In this document: positions 34,009 through 42,961 of the stretch, in pieces | How the letters are laid out: the number at the start of each line of letters is the position of its first letter | Numbering within the stretch: position 1 is the stretch's first letter | From: Rhodopseudomonas sp. P2A-2r | Lineage (GTDB): Bacteria; Pseudomonadota; Alphaproteobacteria; Rhizobiales; Xanthobacteraceae | Direction: 5' to 3' | Assembly (NCBI RefSeq): GCF_026015985.1 | Contig: NZ_CP110389.1 | Location: 5,550,001-5,614,000, forward strand | DNA: 64,000 nt | Position numbers and translations under genes: made by a program | The notes under the pieces: model-generated | Seen by the model: the letters and a program-made list of their open reading frames with translations, nothing else | Databases searched by the model: none | What the model was told of the DNA's origin: nothing

Positions 34009-35042
34009 ATGAACCTCGCCGATCTCAACAAAGTCGCTCTCGCCATGGTCGCGCCCGGCAAGGGCCTGCTCGCCGCCGACGAATCCGGCGGCACCATCAA
34101 GAAGCGCTTTGACGCGATCGGCGTGGAGTCCACCGAGGCCACCCGCCGCGACTATCGCGAGATGCTGTTCCGCTCCAGCGCAGCGATGACCGAGACCATT
34201 TCAGGCGTGATCCTGTACGACGAGACCATCTGGCAGAACGCGGCCGACGGCACGCCGCTGGTGAAGCTGATCGAGGCGGCCGGCGCCATTCCCGGCATCA
34301 AGGTCGACGAGGGCACGCAGGCGCTGCCGAACTGCCCAGGCGAGACCATTACTGTCGGCCTCGACCGGCTGGCCGAGCGCCTTGCGAAGTACTACGAGCG
34401 CGGCGCGCGCTTCGCCAAATGGCGCGCGGTGATCGATATCAACCAGTCCGCGCATATTCCCAGCATGACCGCGATCCACGTCAACGCCCACGCGCTGGCG
34501 CGCTATGCGGCGCTGTGCCAGCAGGCGCAGATCGTGCCGATCGTCGAGCCGGAAGTGCTGATGGACGGCGATCACGACATCGACCGCTGCGTCGAGGTCA
34601 CCACCCGGGTACTCAACAAGACCTTCCAGGAGTTGCGTATCCAGCGCGTCGCGCTGGAGGGCATGATCCTGAAGCCGAACATGGCGATAGCCGGCAAGAA
34701 GTGCGCAAAGCAGGCCAGCGTCACGGAAGTCGCAGAAAAGACCATCCGGATGTTGAAGGCCTGCGTGCCGGCGGCGGTGCCGGGCATCGCCTTCCTGTCC
34801 GGCGGCCAGTCCGACGAGGACGCCACCGCGCATCTCGACGCCATGAACCGGATCGGCGGACTGCCGTGGCCCCTCACATTTTCCTATGGCCGCGCGCTGC
34901 AGGCGGCGCCGCAAAGGCATGGTCCGGCAAGGCGGAGAACATCGCCGCCGGCCAACGGGCCTTCACCCATCGCGCGCGCATGAATTCACTCGCCAGCACA
35001 GGCACGTGGAGCGCAGCGCTCGAAACCGACAAGGCAGCTTGA
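34009..35042 (+). CDS. Fructose-bisphosphate aldolase, class I (frame broken once)
   Basis: Starts MNLADLNKVALAMVAPGKGL then LAADESGGTIKKRF, the class I Schiff-base family. Further blocks are GVILYDETIWQ, FAKWRAVI, IVPIVEPEVLMDGDHD, LEGMILKPNMA (Schiff-base Lys) and GIAFLSGGQSDEDATAHLDA. At the A3 run 34913-34915 the frame fails; the true end AWSGKAENIAAGQRAFTHRA then MNSLASTGTWSAALETDKAA is one base out of phase. Adding one A gives 344 residues. It is functionally redundant with the class II enzyme but metal-independent. The intact motifs suggest sequence error. Confidence 0.88.
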
Positions 35043-35048
35043 GTCCCG

Positions 35049-35729
35049 ATGGCCAGCAAACCAGTTCCACCGCCGCCGATACCGCGGCTCTATCTCGCCA
35101 CGCCTGAGGTTGACGATCCCGCGTCGCTGGCCGCCGGCCTCCCCGCACTGCTTGATAACGCCGACGTCGCCGCCGTCCTGCTACGGCTCAAGACCACCGA
35201 CCAGCGCACCATGATCGCCCGCATCAAGGCACTTGCGCCGGCGGTGCAGAACGCCGGCGCGGCGCTGCTGATCGAGGGCCATGCCGAGCTGGTGGCGCGC
35301 GGCGGAGCCGATGGCGCGCATCTTAACGGCATAGAGGCGATGTCGGACGCGCTGCCGACGCTGAAGCCGGACCGCATCTGCGGCGTCGGCGGCCTGCCGA
35401 CGCGCCACGATTCCATGGCGGCGGGCGAAGCCGGCGCCGACTACGTGCTGTTCGGCGAGCCCGACGCGCAGGGGCAGCGGCCGTCGACCGAGGCCATCGC
35501 CGAGCGGCTGAACTGGTGGGCCGAACTGTTCGAGCCGCCCTGCGTCGGCTATGCGGTCTCGCTTGATGAGGCGCGCGCCTTTGGCGCTGCCGGCGCCGAT
35601 TTCGTGCTGGTCGGCGACTTCATCTGGGACGACCCGCGCGGTCCCGCAGCGGCGCTGATGGACGCGGAAACCGCGATCCGGCAGGGTCACGCCGCGATGG
35701 CCGGAAAAGTCGAAGTTGAACAGGAATGA
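35049..35729 (+). CDS. Thiamine-phosphate-synthase-like protein (ThiE/TenI superfamily)
   Basis: 226 residues, a TIM-barrel protein of the ThiE family. Visible are PRLYLATPEV, VAAVLLRLKT, AALLIEGHAELVARGGADGA (dinucleotide-style phosphate loop), ICGVGGLPTRHDSMAAGEAG then ADYVLFGE, and AGADFVLVGDFIWDDPRG. The true ThiE couples HMP-PP and thiazole phosphate; divergence at the N-terminus leaves a TenI-like or other role open. It follows the class I aldolase by six bases and overlaps the Sel1 gene, so it is part of that operon. Confidence 0.72.
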   Translation: MASKPVPPPPIPRLYLATPEVDDPASLAAGLPALLDNADVAAVLLRLKTTDQRTMIARIKALAPAVQNAGAALLIEGHAELVARGGADGAHLNGIEAMSDALPTLKPDRICGVGGLPTRHDSMAAGEAGADYVLFGEPDAQGQRPSTEAIAERLNWWAELFEPPCVGYAVSLDEARAFGAAGADFVLVGDFIWDDPRGPAAALMDAETAIRQGHAAMAGKVEVEQE

Positions 35730-36820
35730 CGCCAGGCATGACAATCCTGCGTCCGATCGCGTTGCTGGCGGCGTGCCTGGCCTGGGCAGGCGGCGCCATG
35801 GCGCAGATCTCGCTGACGCCCCCGGCTGCGCAGGCGCCGGCCAGCAAACCGGCCCCGGCAAAACCGAAGGCCGCGCCCAAGCCCGCCGCAAAAGCCCCGG
35901 TAGCGGCAAAGAAGCCCGCGGTGGTGCCTCCGGCACCATCTACAGCGCCGACTCCTGCAACATCCGCCCCGACGGGCGACGCCAACGTGGACCTCGTCTA
36001 CGGCGCCTATCAGCGCGGCCAGTACAAGACAGCCTTCGATCTCGCCTCAAAGCGCGCGGAGGAGAATAACGACCCCAAGGCGATGGCCATGCTGGGCGAG
36101 CTCTATGCCAACGCGCTGGGGGTCAAACGCGACTATGCCAAGGCGGCGGAATGGTACCAGCGTGCCGCCGAGCGCGGCGATCGCGAAGGCATGTTCGCGC
36201 TGGCGATGCTGCGGCTGTCCGATCGCGGCAATACCGGCAACCGTAGCGAGGGCGCCAAGTGGCTGGCCTCCGCCGCCAAGCTCGGCAGTCCCAAGGCGGC
36301 CTATAATCTGGCGCTGCTGTATCTAGACGGCCAGATCTTTCCGCAGGACGTCAAGCGCGCCGCCGAACTGCTGCGGGTGGCCGCCGACGCCGGCAACCCC
36401 GAGGCGCAATACGCGCTGGCCACCTTCTACAAGGAGGGCACCGGGGTAGAGAAGAACATCGAAAAGGCGGTGCGCCTGCTGCAGGCCGCGTCATTGGCCG
36501 ACAACGTCGATGCCGAGGTCGAGTACGCCATTGCGCTCTACAACGGCACCGGAACACCGAAAAACGAGGCCGCCGGGGTGGCCTTGCTGCGCAAGGCTGC
36601 CCGGCAGAACAGCCCGATCGCCCAGAACCGGCTCGCCCGCGTGCTGGTGACCGGCCAGGGCGCCCCGATGGACAAGATCGAGGGGCTGAAATGGCATATC
36701 GTGGCCAAAACCGCCGGCAAGGGCGACCTGATGCTCGACGAGATGCTGGCCCAGGCCACGCCGGAGGACCGCACCAAGGCCCAGGAGGCCGCGCGCAAAT
36801 GGCTCGGCGTCGACAAATGA
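35726..36820 (+). CDS. Secreted Sel1-like repeat (TPR) protein
   Basis: 364 residues. Signal peptide MTILRPIALLAACLAWAGGA-MAQ precedes an Ala/Pro/Lys-rich linker (PAPAKPKAAPKPAAKAPVAA) to about residue 80, then six or more Sel1 repeats of 36 residues (DPKAMAMLGELYANALGVKR, AAYNLALLYLDGQIFPQDVK, AQYALATFYKEGTGVEKNIE, AIALYNGTGTPKNEAAGVAL). These scaffolds mediate protein contacts in the periplasm. The ATG at 35726 overlaps the ThiE-like stop (ATGA). ATG 35738 is an equally possible start and leaves a cleaner signal peptide. Confidence 0.85.
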   Translation: MTPGMTILRPIALLAACLAWAGGAMAQISLTPPAAQAPASKPAPAKPKAAPKPAAKAPVAAKKPAVVPPAPSTAPTPATSAPTGDANVDLVYGAYQRGQYKTAFDLASKRAEENNDPKAMAMLGELYANALGVKRDYAKAAEWYQRAAERGDREGMFALAMLRLSDRGNTGNRSEGAKWLASAAKLGSPKAAYNLALLYLDGQIFPQDVKRAAELLRVAADAGNPEAQYALATFYKEGTGVEKNIEKAVRLLQAASLADNVDAEVEYAIALYNGTGTPKNEAAGVALLRKAARQNSPIAQNRLARVLVTGQGAPMDKIEGLKWHIVAKTAGKGDLMLDEMLAQATPEDRTKAQEAARKWLGVDK

Positions 36821-36925
36821 TCCACCCTTGACGTGCGCAGCCCCAACGGGCACCCATCGCCCCTCAATCATCCCTGTCCAGACCTGCTGCCGCGATTTGG
36901 CGCCAGGTCGTCTTGAGTCCAAATC

Positions 36926-37711
36926 ATGATCAATTCCGCTCTCATGAACGTCATGGTCAAAGCCGCGCGCCGCGCCGGCCGCAGCCTCAAGCGCGATCTC
37001 GGCGAAGTCGAGAACCTGCAAGTGTCGATGAAGGGCCCGGCGAACTTCGTCAGCCTCGCCGACAAGCGCGCCGAGGAGATGCTCTACACCGACCTCAACA
37101 AGGCACGGCCGGGCTACGGCTTCCTTGGCGAGGAAGGCGGCAACCGCGAAGGCACCGACAAGACCCACACCTGGGTGGTCGATCCGCTCGACGGCACCAC
37201 CAACTTCCTGCACGGCATCCCGCAGTTCGCGGTCTCGATCGGCCTGTTGCGCGAAGGCGTACCGATCGCCGGGTTGATCTACAATCCGGCCAATGACGAA
37301 CTCTACATGGCCGAAAAAGGTGGCGGCGCGTTTCTGAACGATACCCGCCTGCGTGTCGCCGGCCGCAAGCAGCTCAACGAATGTGTCATCGCCTGCGGCC
37401 TGCCGCATATCGGCCGCGGCGACCACGAGCAGTCGCGCAAGGAAATGGCGGCGCTGCAGCCCAAGGTCGCCGGCCTGCGCCGCTTCGGCGCCGCGTCGCT
37501 TGACCTCGCCTTTGTCGCCGCCGGCCGCCTCGACGGCTACTGGGAACGCAACCTGCAGCCTTGGGACATCGCGGCCGGCATCATCCTGATCAAGGAAGCC
37601 GGCGGCACCGTCGGCGACATTCATGGCGGCGACGTGCTGAAGACCGGCAACATCGTCTGCGGCAACGAATTCGTCTATAGCGAGCTGACGAAGATTCTGA
37701 AGCCGCTGTAG
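36926..37711 (+). CDS. suhB: Inositol monophosphatase family protein (SuhB-like)
   Basis: 261 residues. Metal-binding motifs of the Li-sensitive phosphatase family are present: GFLGEEGG, WVVDPLDGTTNFLHGIPQFA then VSIGL (DPLDGTTNF), and LQPWDIAAGIILIKEAGG (WDxAAG). Substrates include inositol-1-phosphate and related sugar phosphates. In enterobacteria SuhB also acts in rRNA antitermination. It is 105 bases downstream of the Sel1 gene and may have its own promoter. The start MINSALMNVMVKAARRAGRS is the conserved N-terminus. Confidence 0.92.
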   Translation: MINSALMNVMVKAARRAGRSLKRDLGEVENLQVSMKGPANFVSLADKRAEEMLYTDLNKARPGYGFLGEEGGNREGTDKTHTWVVDPLDGTTNFLHGIPQFAVSIGLLREGVPIAGLIYNPANDELYMAEKGGGAFLNDTRLRVAGRKQLNECVIACGLPHIGRGDHEQSRKEMAALQPKVAGLRRFGAASLDLAFVAAGRLDGYWERNLQPWDIAAGIILIKEAGGTVGDIHGGDVLKTGNIVCGNEFVYSELTKILKPL

Positions 37712-37874
37712 GCGACAGGCGCCGTCAATCCGGGACGCGGGCGTATTCCAGGCGCATGCGAACCCGGAATGACAGGATCCCGGCCCATGGAACTCGCGGG
37801 AGCACCGGTGCGTTCCTTATCTAGGCCGCCCCGTTGAGACCATTCAGGTTTCACAGACCGGCCTGGAGCTGGTG

Positions 37875-39653
37875 ATGCGCCTTGCTGCGAGAGTGTTCTG
37901 TGTCGGACTGCTAGGCCTTGCCAACATCAGCAGCGCATCAGCCCAGGGCCTTGACCGTTTCTTCGAGGACATCGGCCGTCTCGGTCAACCGCGCAGGGCG
38001 GCGATCCAGGCCGAATGGGAACGGATCTCTCCCGGCGAGATGCGGTGCATCGACAACGCACTGCGCGGCGCCCGCAGATCCGTGAATAGGCTGATCGATC
38101 GCGGCATCGGCCCCACCGACAGCCGCGTGGCCGGCATCGTCGATGATTGCCGCGCCAACGCGGACGTCAACGTCCCGCGTGTTACGGCCACGCCAAGCTT
38201 CAACTGCAACGTCGCGACACAGCCGGACGAAATCGCCATCTGCGGCAATCCCGAACTGGCGCGTCTCGATCGCGCCGTCGTGGAGGGCTATCAGCAGGTG
38301 ATCGGCAGCGATGGCGCCGACACCGCGAAAAGCATTGCCGAACCGCTGCTGCGGCGCCGGCACGCCTGCGGGCCCGATGCGGATTGTATCAAGCGCGTGC
38401 AACTGGCGGCCATCGCCGCCTTCCAGGCGCGCGGCGCGCCGGTGCAGGTGCCGGCCGCGGCGCAGGTGACCGCACGCGACAACCCGGCCTATGTCGTCAA
38501 CGGCATACGGCTCGGCAGCGCCGTCAACGTCGGCAGCCCCGACTATCTGGACTACGCCTGCGCGCCCAGCCAGCAATATGCCGGCTTGACCGGGTGCCAG
38601 CGCCAGACCGCAGAACGCTCGGGCCGCCGTCGCGTCTCCGAGGCCTCGGCGTTCCTGCACGCCGCCGACGGGTCCGTGGTCTATATCAACCAGAGCCTCG
38701 ATCCCGTCGTCATGGACGACATCGACGCCCACGACGAAATCGCCCGACTGTCGGAAACGCTCGGCAAGGCAACGCTGCTGCCGCTGCAGGACGCCAGAGG
38801 CGTAGCCAGCGGGGTTATCGCTTCTTGGGGCGCGGTATCGATGCAGCCGCTGGAGCCGGAGCGCAGGGCAGCGCTGGCCGCCGGCACCGACGACGCGCCG
38901 GGCATCCTGATCGACAGCGGCAACAATCTGCAAAGGTCGGCGCAGCTGGGGTTACCGATCTACCGGCTCGGCGGCGGAGCCGGCTACGTCTGGTCTGCCA
39001 GTTGGAACGGTCGCGGCCGCGGCACGCTGCGTATGCTGGCGATCGATGCGTCAAAACTGCCGGGCGCGGCGGCGGACACGAAACCACCAGAGCCAGCCGC
39101 CGTCGCCCCTGCTCCGGCCGCTGGGACCGCCGCGGAGGCGCCGAAACCTGTCGACGCAGCAGTGCCGCCGCAAGCTGCCGCGCCGACGGTTCAGAAGCCT
39201 GCGGAGCCCGCTGTCGCCCCGCCACAAGCGAAGGCCGCGCCTCCCGCCGAGGTGCGGGTCGTCGGCCCACCGATCGCCTTGCGCCCCACGACACCGGTCG
39301 CCACACCAACACCGACGCCGACCAATTCAGGCGGCGGCAACGGCCTGGTGATCTTCCTGAGTGCACTGGTAGTCGTGTTGCTGGGCGCGATCGGCTATCT
39401 CTGGCGGAAATCGCGCGTCAACACGGTTGAGACCCCGGCAGCCCCTGCGGCTGCTCCGGTCACCACTCCTGCGCCACAATCGACAACTGACGCGGTTGCT
39501 ACGCCAGTGTCGGAGAAAATAGATCTGCCGGCGCTGGTGCCCGCCGAGTCGCCGGACAGTATCGCCGCGTCCGCGCCCGAGATGGCCGAACCGCATGTTG
39601 CAGAAGCAATTGCGCCCGCTGCAAACGAAGTGGCGAAGCAGTCCCCACCGTAG
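37875..39653 (+). CDS. LprI-like secreted/anchored protein with Pro-Ala-rich stalk
   Basis: 592 residues of unknown function. A signal peptide (MRLAARVFCVGLLGLANISS...AQ) is followed by a Cys-containing domain (GEMRCIDNALRGARRSVNRL) and an LprI-type segment FNCNVATQPDEIAICGNPEL then ARLDRAVVEGY at about 115-145. A second domain runs to about 395, then a 90-residue Ala/Pro-rich linker, one membrane span (GLVIFLSALVVVLLGAIGYL) near 495 and a low-complexity Ala/Pro tail. LprI relatives inhibit lysozyme, but this is only a partial match. GGAG six bases before the ATG at 37875 supports the start over GTG 37872. It stands alone. Confidence 0.72.
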   Translation: MRLAARVFCVGLLGLANISSASAQGLDRFFEDIGRLGQPRRAAIQAEWERISPGEMRCIDNALRGARRSVNRLIDRGIGPTDSRVAGIVDDCRANADVNVPRVTATPSFNCNVATQPDEIAICGNPELARLDRAVVEGYQQVIGSDGADTAKSIAEPLLRRRHACGPDADCIKRVQLAAIAAFQARGAPVQVPAAAQVTARDNPAYVVNGIRLGSAVNVGSPDYLDYACAPSQQYAGLTGCQRQTAERSGRRRVSEASAFLHAADGSVVYINQSLDPVVMDDIDAHDEIARLSETLGKATLLPLQDARGVASGVIASWGAVSMQPLEPERRAALAAGTDDAPGILIDSGNNLQRSAQLGLPIYRLGGGAGYVWSASWNGRGRGTLRMLAIDASKLPGAAADTKPPEPAAVAPAPAAGTAAEAPKPVDAAVPPQAAAPTVQKPAEPAVAPPQAKAAPPAEVRVVGPPIALRPTTPVATPTPTPTNSGGGNGLVIFLSALVVVLLGAIGYLWRKSRVNTVETPAAPAAAPVTTPAPQSTTDAVATPVSEKIDLPALVPAESPDSIAASAPEMAEPHVAEAIAPAANEVAKQSPP

Positions 39654-39739
39654 GCGCCTCGAATGAGGGGCTCCGGGCTTGGAGCGTGTGGCCCCTCACG
39701 CTCGAACCGCTTCGCGGATCAGTCCACCCTTTCCCACCT

Positions 39740-39753
39740 AGCGAAGCTTCGCT
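39740..39753. other. Palindrome in convergent gap
   Basis: AGCGAAGCTTCGCT is a perfect 14-base palindrome between two convergent genes (LprI-like and RND transporter). It could be a bidirectional hairpin at the transcript ends; there is no clear U-tract. Confidence 0.35.
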
Positions 39754-39792
39754 TCGCGCGGGGGAGAGGAAGGAAGTAAAGAGTAACGTTTG

Positions 39793-42700
39793 TTACGGAT
39801 GCGCGGCCGTCGCCTGTCCGGCCGGCTGTTCCGACTTCACCTCATCCGTCTTGGTTTCCTTGTCCGGATTGAACAGCCGCTGCACGGCGACGAAGAACAC
39901 CGGGACCATCAGCAGCGCCAGCACCACCACCGCGATCATGCCGCCGGTGACCGACGTACCCAATGCCTGCTGGCTCTGGGCGCCGGCGCCGTTGGCAACC
40001 ACCATCGGCAGCACGCCGCAGATGAAGGCCAGGCCGGTCATCACGATCGGGCGGAAACGCAGGTAGCAGGCTTCCATAGTCGCGTCGATCAGCGACTTGC
40101 CGCCAGCGCGCAGGTCCTTGGCGAATTCGATGATCAAGATCGCGTTCTTGGCCGCTAGCCCGATGATCGTGATCAGACCCACCGTGAAGTACACGTCGTT
40201 CGGCAATCCGCGCAGCGTCGCCGCCAGCACGGCGCCGCAGATGCCGAGCGGCACCGTCATCAGCACCGCCATCGGGATCGTCCAGCTCTCATAGAGCGCG
40301 GCGAGCACCAGGAACACCACTAGCGCCGACAGGCCGAGCAGGAACGGCGCCTGCGAGCCCGACAGCTTTTCCTGCAACGACTGGCCGGTCCACTCGAAGC
40401 CGAAGCCGCGCGGCAGAAGGCCCGCCAGACGCTCCATCTCGTTGATGGCGTCGCCCGAGGTAAATCCGGGCCGCGCCTCGCCGGAAATGCGCACCGCCGG
40501 ATAGAAGTTGAAGCCGGTGATCTGGGTCGGGCCCTTCGCCCATTCCACCGTGGCAAAGGAGGAGAACGGCACCAGCTGCCCGCGGCTGTTCTTGACGTTG
40601 TAGTTCAGGATGTCGGTGGCGTTCATCCGGTTGGCGGCTTCCGACTGCACCACGACGCGCTGCATGCGGCCGCGGTTCGGGAAGTCGTTGACGTAGTTCG
40701 AGCCGAGATTGGTCGAGATCGTCGAGTTGATGTCCTCGAAGGTGACGCCGAAGGCGCCGGCCTTTTCGCGATCGATCATCAGGTTGACCAGAGGCGCCGG
40801 CGGCAGGCCTTCGACGAAGACCTTCTGCAGCACCGGGCTGGCATTGGCATCGGCGATCAGCTTGTCGGACGCGGCGTTCAGCGCAACAAAGCCCTTCTGG
40901 CCGCGATCCTGCAGGCGGAAGCTGAAGCCCGAAGAGTTACCGAGGTTGTCTATCGGCGGCGGCTGCAGTGCGGAGATCTTGGCATCGCGGATCGACGACA
41001 ATTCGCGGTTGATGTCGTTGACAAGGGCGGCGGCGGAATCGCCGGGCGGACGCTCGGACCAGTCCTTCAGGGTGATGAAGGCCTGCGCGGTGTTCATGCC
41101 CTGGCCGAGAAAGCTGAAGCCGGTGAGAAACACGACGCTTTCAATGCCCGAACGCTTCTTCAGATATTCCTCGACCTTCTCGATCGCCCCTTCGGTGCGG
41201 GCGAACGACGAATCGGACGGCGTCTGCACGTCGGTGGTGATGAAGCCCTGGTCGTCGATCGGCAGGAAGCCGCCGGGCATCCGCATGAAGCCCCAGGTGA
41301 GACCGACCAGCAGCGCGACATAGACGACGAGCAGTCGCCCGGTGCGCTTCAGCGACCAGCCGACCGTCTTCGAATAGCCGTCGCGGGTGCCGTCGAGCTT
41401 GCGGTTGAACCAGCCGAAGAAGCCCTTCCTGGCGTGGCCATGGCCTTCCTTGATCGGCTTCAGGAAGGTGGCGCACAAAGCCGGCGTCAGCGACAGCGCC
41501 AGCAACGCGGAGAACGCGATGGAGGCGACCATGGTGACGGAGAATTGCCGGTAGATGATGCCGACCGAGCCCGGGAAGAACGCCATCGGCACGAACACGC
41601 CGATCATCACCAGCGTGACGCCGATGATGGCGCTGGAGATCTGGCTCATCGCCTTCTTGGTGGCCTCCTTCGGCGGCAGGCCCTCTTCGCTCATGATGCG
41701 CTCGACGTTCTCCACCACGACGATGGCGTCGTCGACGAGAATGCCCACGGCCAGCACCATGCCGAACATGGTGAGCATGTTGATGGAGTAGCCGGCCATC
41801 AGCAGCATCGTGCAGGTGCCGAGCAGCGCGATCGGCACCACGATGGTCGGGATCAGCGTGTAGCGGAAGTTCTGCAGGAAGATGAACATCACGATGAAGA
41901 CCAGCGCGACCGCCTCCAGCAGCGTGTGAACCACCTTCTCGATCGACGCTTCGACCACCGGCGTGACGTTGTAGGGAATGTCGTAGGCGATATTGGCCGG
42001 GAAGAAGTTCGACAGCTCCTTCATCTTGGCTTCGATGGCGGCGGCGGTGGCCAGCGCGTTGCCCTTAGGCGACATCAGCACGGAAAGGCCGGCCGTCGGC
42101 TTGCCGTCGAGTCGGGTGGTGAACTGATAGCTGAGGCCGCCGACCTCGATCCGCGCGACATCGCGCAGCCGCACCGTGGAACCGTCGGAATTGGCGCGCA
42201 GCACGATGGCGCCGAATTCCTCCGGCGTCGTGAGCTGGCCTTTGACGAGCACGAGCGAGGACGTCTTGGTGGTCGCGGTCGACGGCTCGGCGCCCACGCT
42301 GCCGGAGGCGACCTGGGCGTTCTGCGCAGCGATCGCCTTGTTGACGTCGTCGGAGGTCAGATTGTAGCCGACCAGCCGGGCCGGATCGACCCAGACGCGC
42401 AGCGAGCGCTCGGTGGAATACAGCGAGGCACGGCCGACGCCGGGAATGCGACGGATTTCGCCGAGAATGTTGCGGATCATGAAGTCGCCGAGGCCGACTT
42501 CGTCGAGGCTGCCGTCGGTGGAGCGCAGCGTGATGATGTTGAGCACCGCAGCGGAGGCTTCTTCCACCAGAATGCCCTGCTGAATCACCGCGCGCGGCAA
42601 CCGCGCTTCGACGCGCTTCAGGCGGTTCTGCACTTCCACCGAAGCCTGGCTTGTGTCGGTGCCCGGCACGAAGTTGGCGATGATTTCCACGGCGCCGAGC

Positions 42701-42951
42701 GAGTCGGACGTCGACTCGAAGTTGAGAATGCCGGCGGCGCCGTTGAGCTCTTCCTCAATCAGACGTGTGACTGAGTTGTAGAGGTTCTCCGGCGACGCGC
42801 CAGGATAGCTGGTGGAGATCGAGATCGAAGGCGGCGCGATGATCGGGTACTGCGCAATCGGCAGCTGCGGAATGGCGATGGCCCCGAACAGACAAATGAA
42901 AAGCGCTACGACCCAGGCGAAAATCGGCCTGTCGATAAAGAAATTAGCCAT
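39793..42951 (-). CDS. RND efflux pump inner-membrane transporter (HAE-1/AcrB type)
   Basis: 1052 residues, typical of AcrB/MexB. The N-terminus MANFFIDRPIFAWVVALFIC is the first span. Proton-relay acids lie in GILVDDAIVVVENVERIMSE (the DD pair of TM4), and the Lys of TM10 is in GLAAKNAILIIEFAKDL. Periplasmic porter motifs include PGASPENLYNSVTRLIEEEL and GRASLYSTERSLRVWVDPAR. It exports hydrophobic drugs, solvents or signals by proton antiport. It starts 10 bases after the membrane-fusion gene. No outer-membrane channel gene follows; the next gene converges, so a TolC/OprM protein from elsewhere is needed. Confidence 0.95.
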   Translation of the reverse strand: MANFFIDRPIFAWVVALFICLFGAIAIPQLPIAQYPIIAPPSISISTSYPGASPENLYNSVTRLIEEELNGAAGILNFESTSDSLGAVEIIANFVPGTDTSQASVEVQNRLKRVEARLPRAVIQQGILVEEASAAVLNIITLRSTDGSLDEVGLGDFMIRNILGEIRRIPGVGRASLYSTERSLRVWVDPARLVGYNLTSDDVNKAIAAQNAQVASGSVGAEPSTATTKTSSLVLVKGQLTTPEEFGAIVLRANSDGSTVRLRDVARIEVGGLSYQFTTRLDGKPTAGLSVLMSPKGNALATAAAIEAKMKELSNFFPANIAYDIPYNVTPVVEASIEKVVHTLLEAVALVFIVMFIFLQNFRYTLIPTIVVPIALLGTCTMLLMAGYSINMLTMFGMVLAVGILVDDAIVVVENVERIMSEEGLPPKEATKKAMSQISSAIIGVTLVMIGVFVPMAFFPGSVGIIYRQFSVTMVASIAFSALLALSLTPALCATFLKPIKEGHGHARKGFFGWFNRKLDGTRDGYSKTVGWSLKRTGRLLVVYVALLVGLTWGFMRMPGGFLPIDDQGFITTDVQTPSDSSFARTEGAIEKVEEYLKKRSGIESVVFLTGFSFLGQGMNTAQAFITLKDWSERPPGDSAAALVNDINRELSSIRDAKISALQPPPIDNLGNSSGFSFRLQDRGQKGFVALNAASDKLIADANASPVLQKVFVEGLPPAPLVNLMIDREKAGAFGVTFEDINSTISTNLGSNYVNDFPNRGRMQRVVVQSEAANRMNATDILNYNVKNSRGQLVPFSSFATVEWAKGPTQITGFNFYPAVRISGEARPGFTSGDAINEMERLAGLLPRGFGFEWTGQSLQEKLSGSQAPFLLGLSALVVFLVLAALYESWTIPMAVLMTVPLGICGAVLAATLRGLPNDVYFTVGLITIIGLAAKNAILIIEFAKDLRAGGKSLIDATMEACYLRFRPIVMTGLAFICGVLPMVVANGAGAQSQQALGTSVTGGMIAVVVLALLMVPVFFVAVQRLFNPDKETKTDEVKSEQPAGQATAAHP

Positions 42952-42961
42952 GTGTCAGATC

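Noticed and set aside
41434..42774. Long plus-strand frame opposite the RND transporter
   Set aside because: His/Asp/Arg-rich antisense frame typical of high-GC DNA; the RND protein on the other strand has all family motifs.
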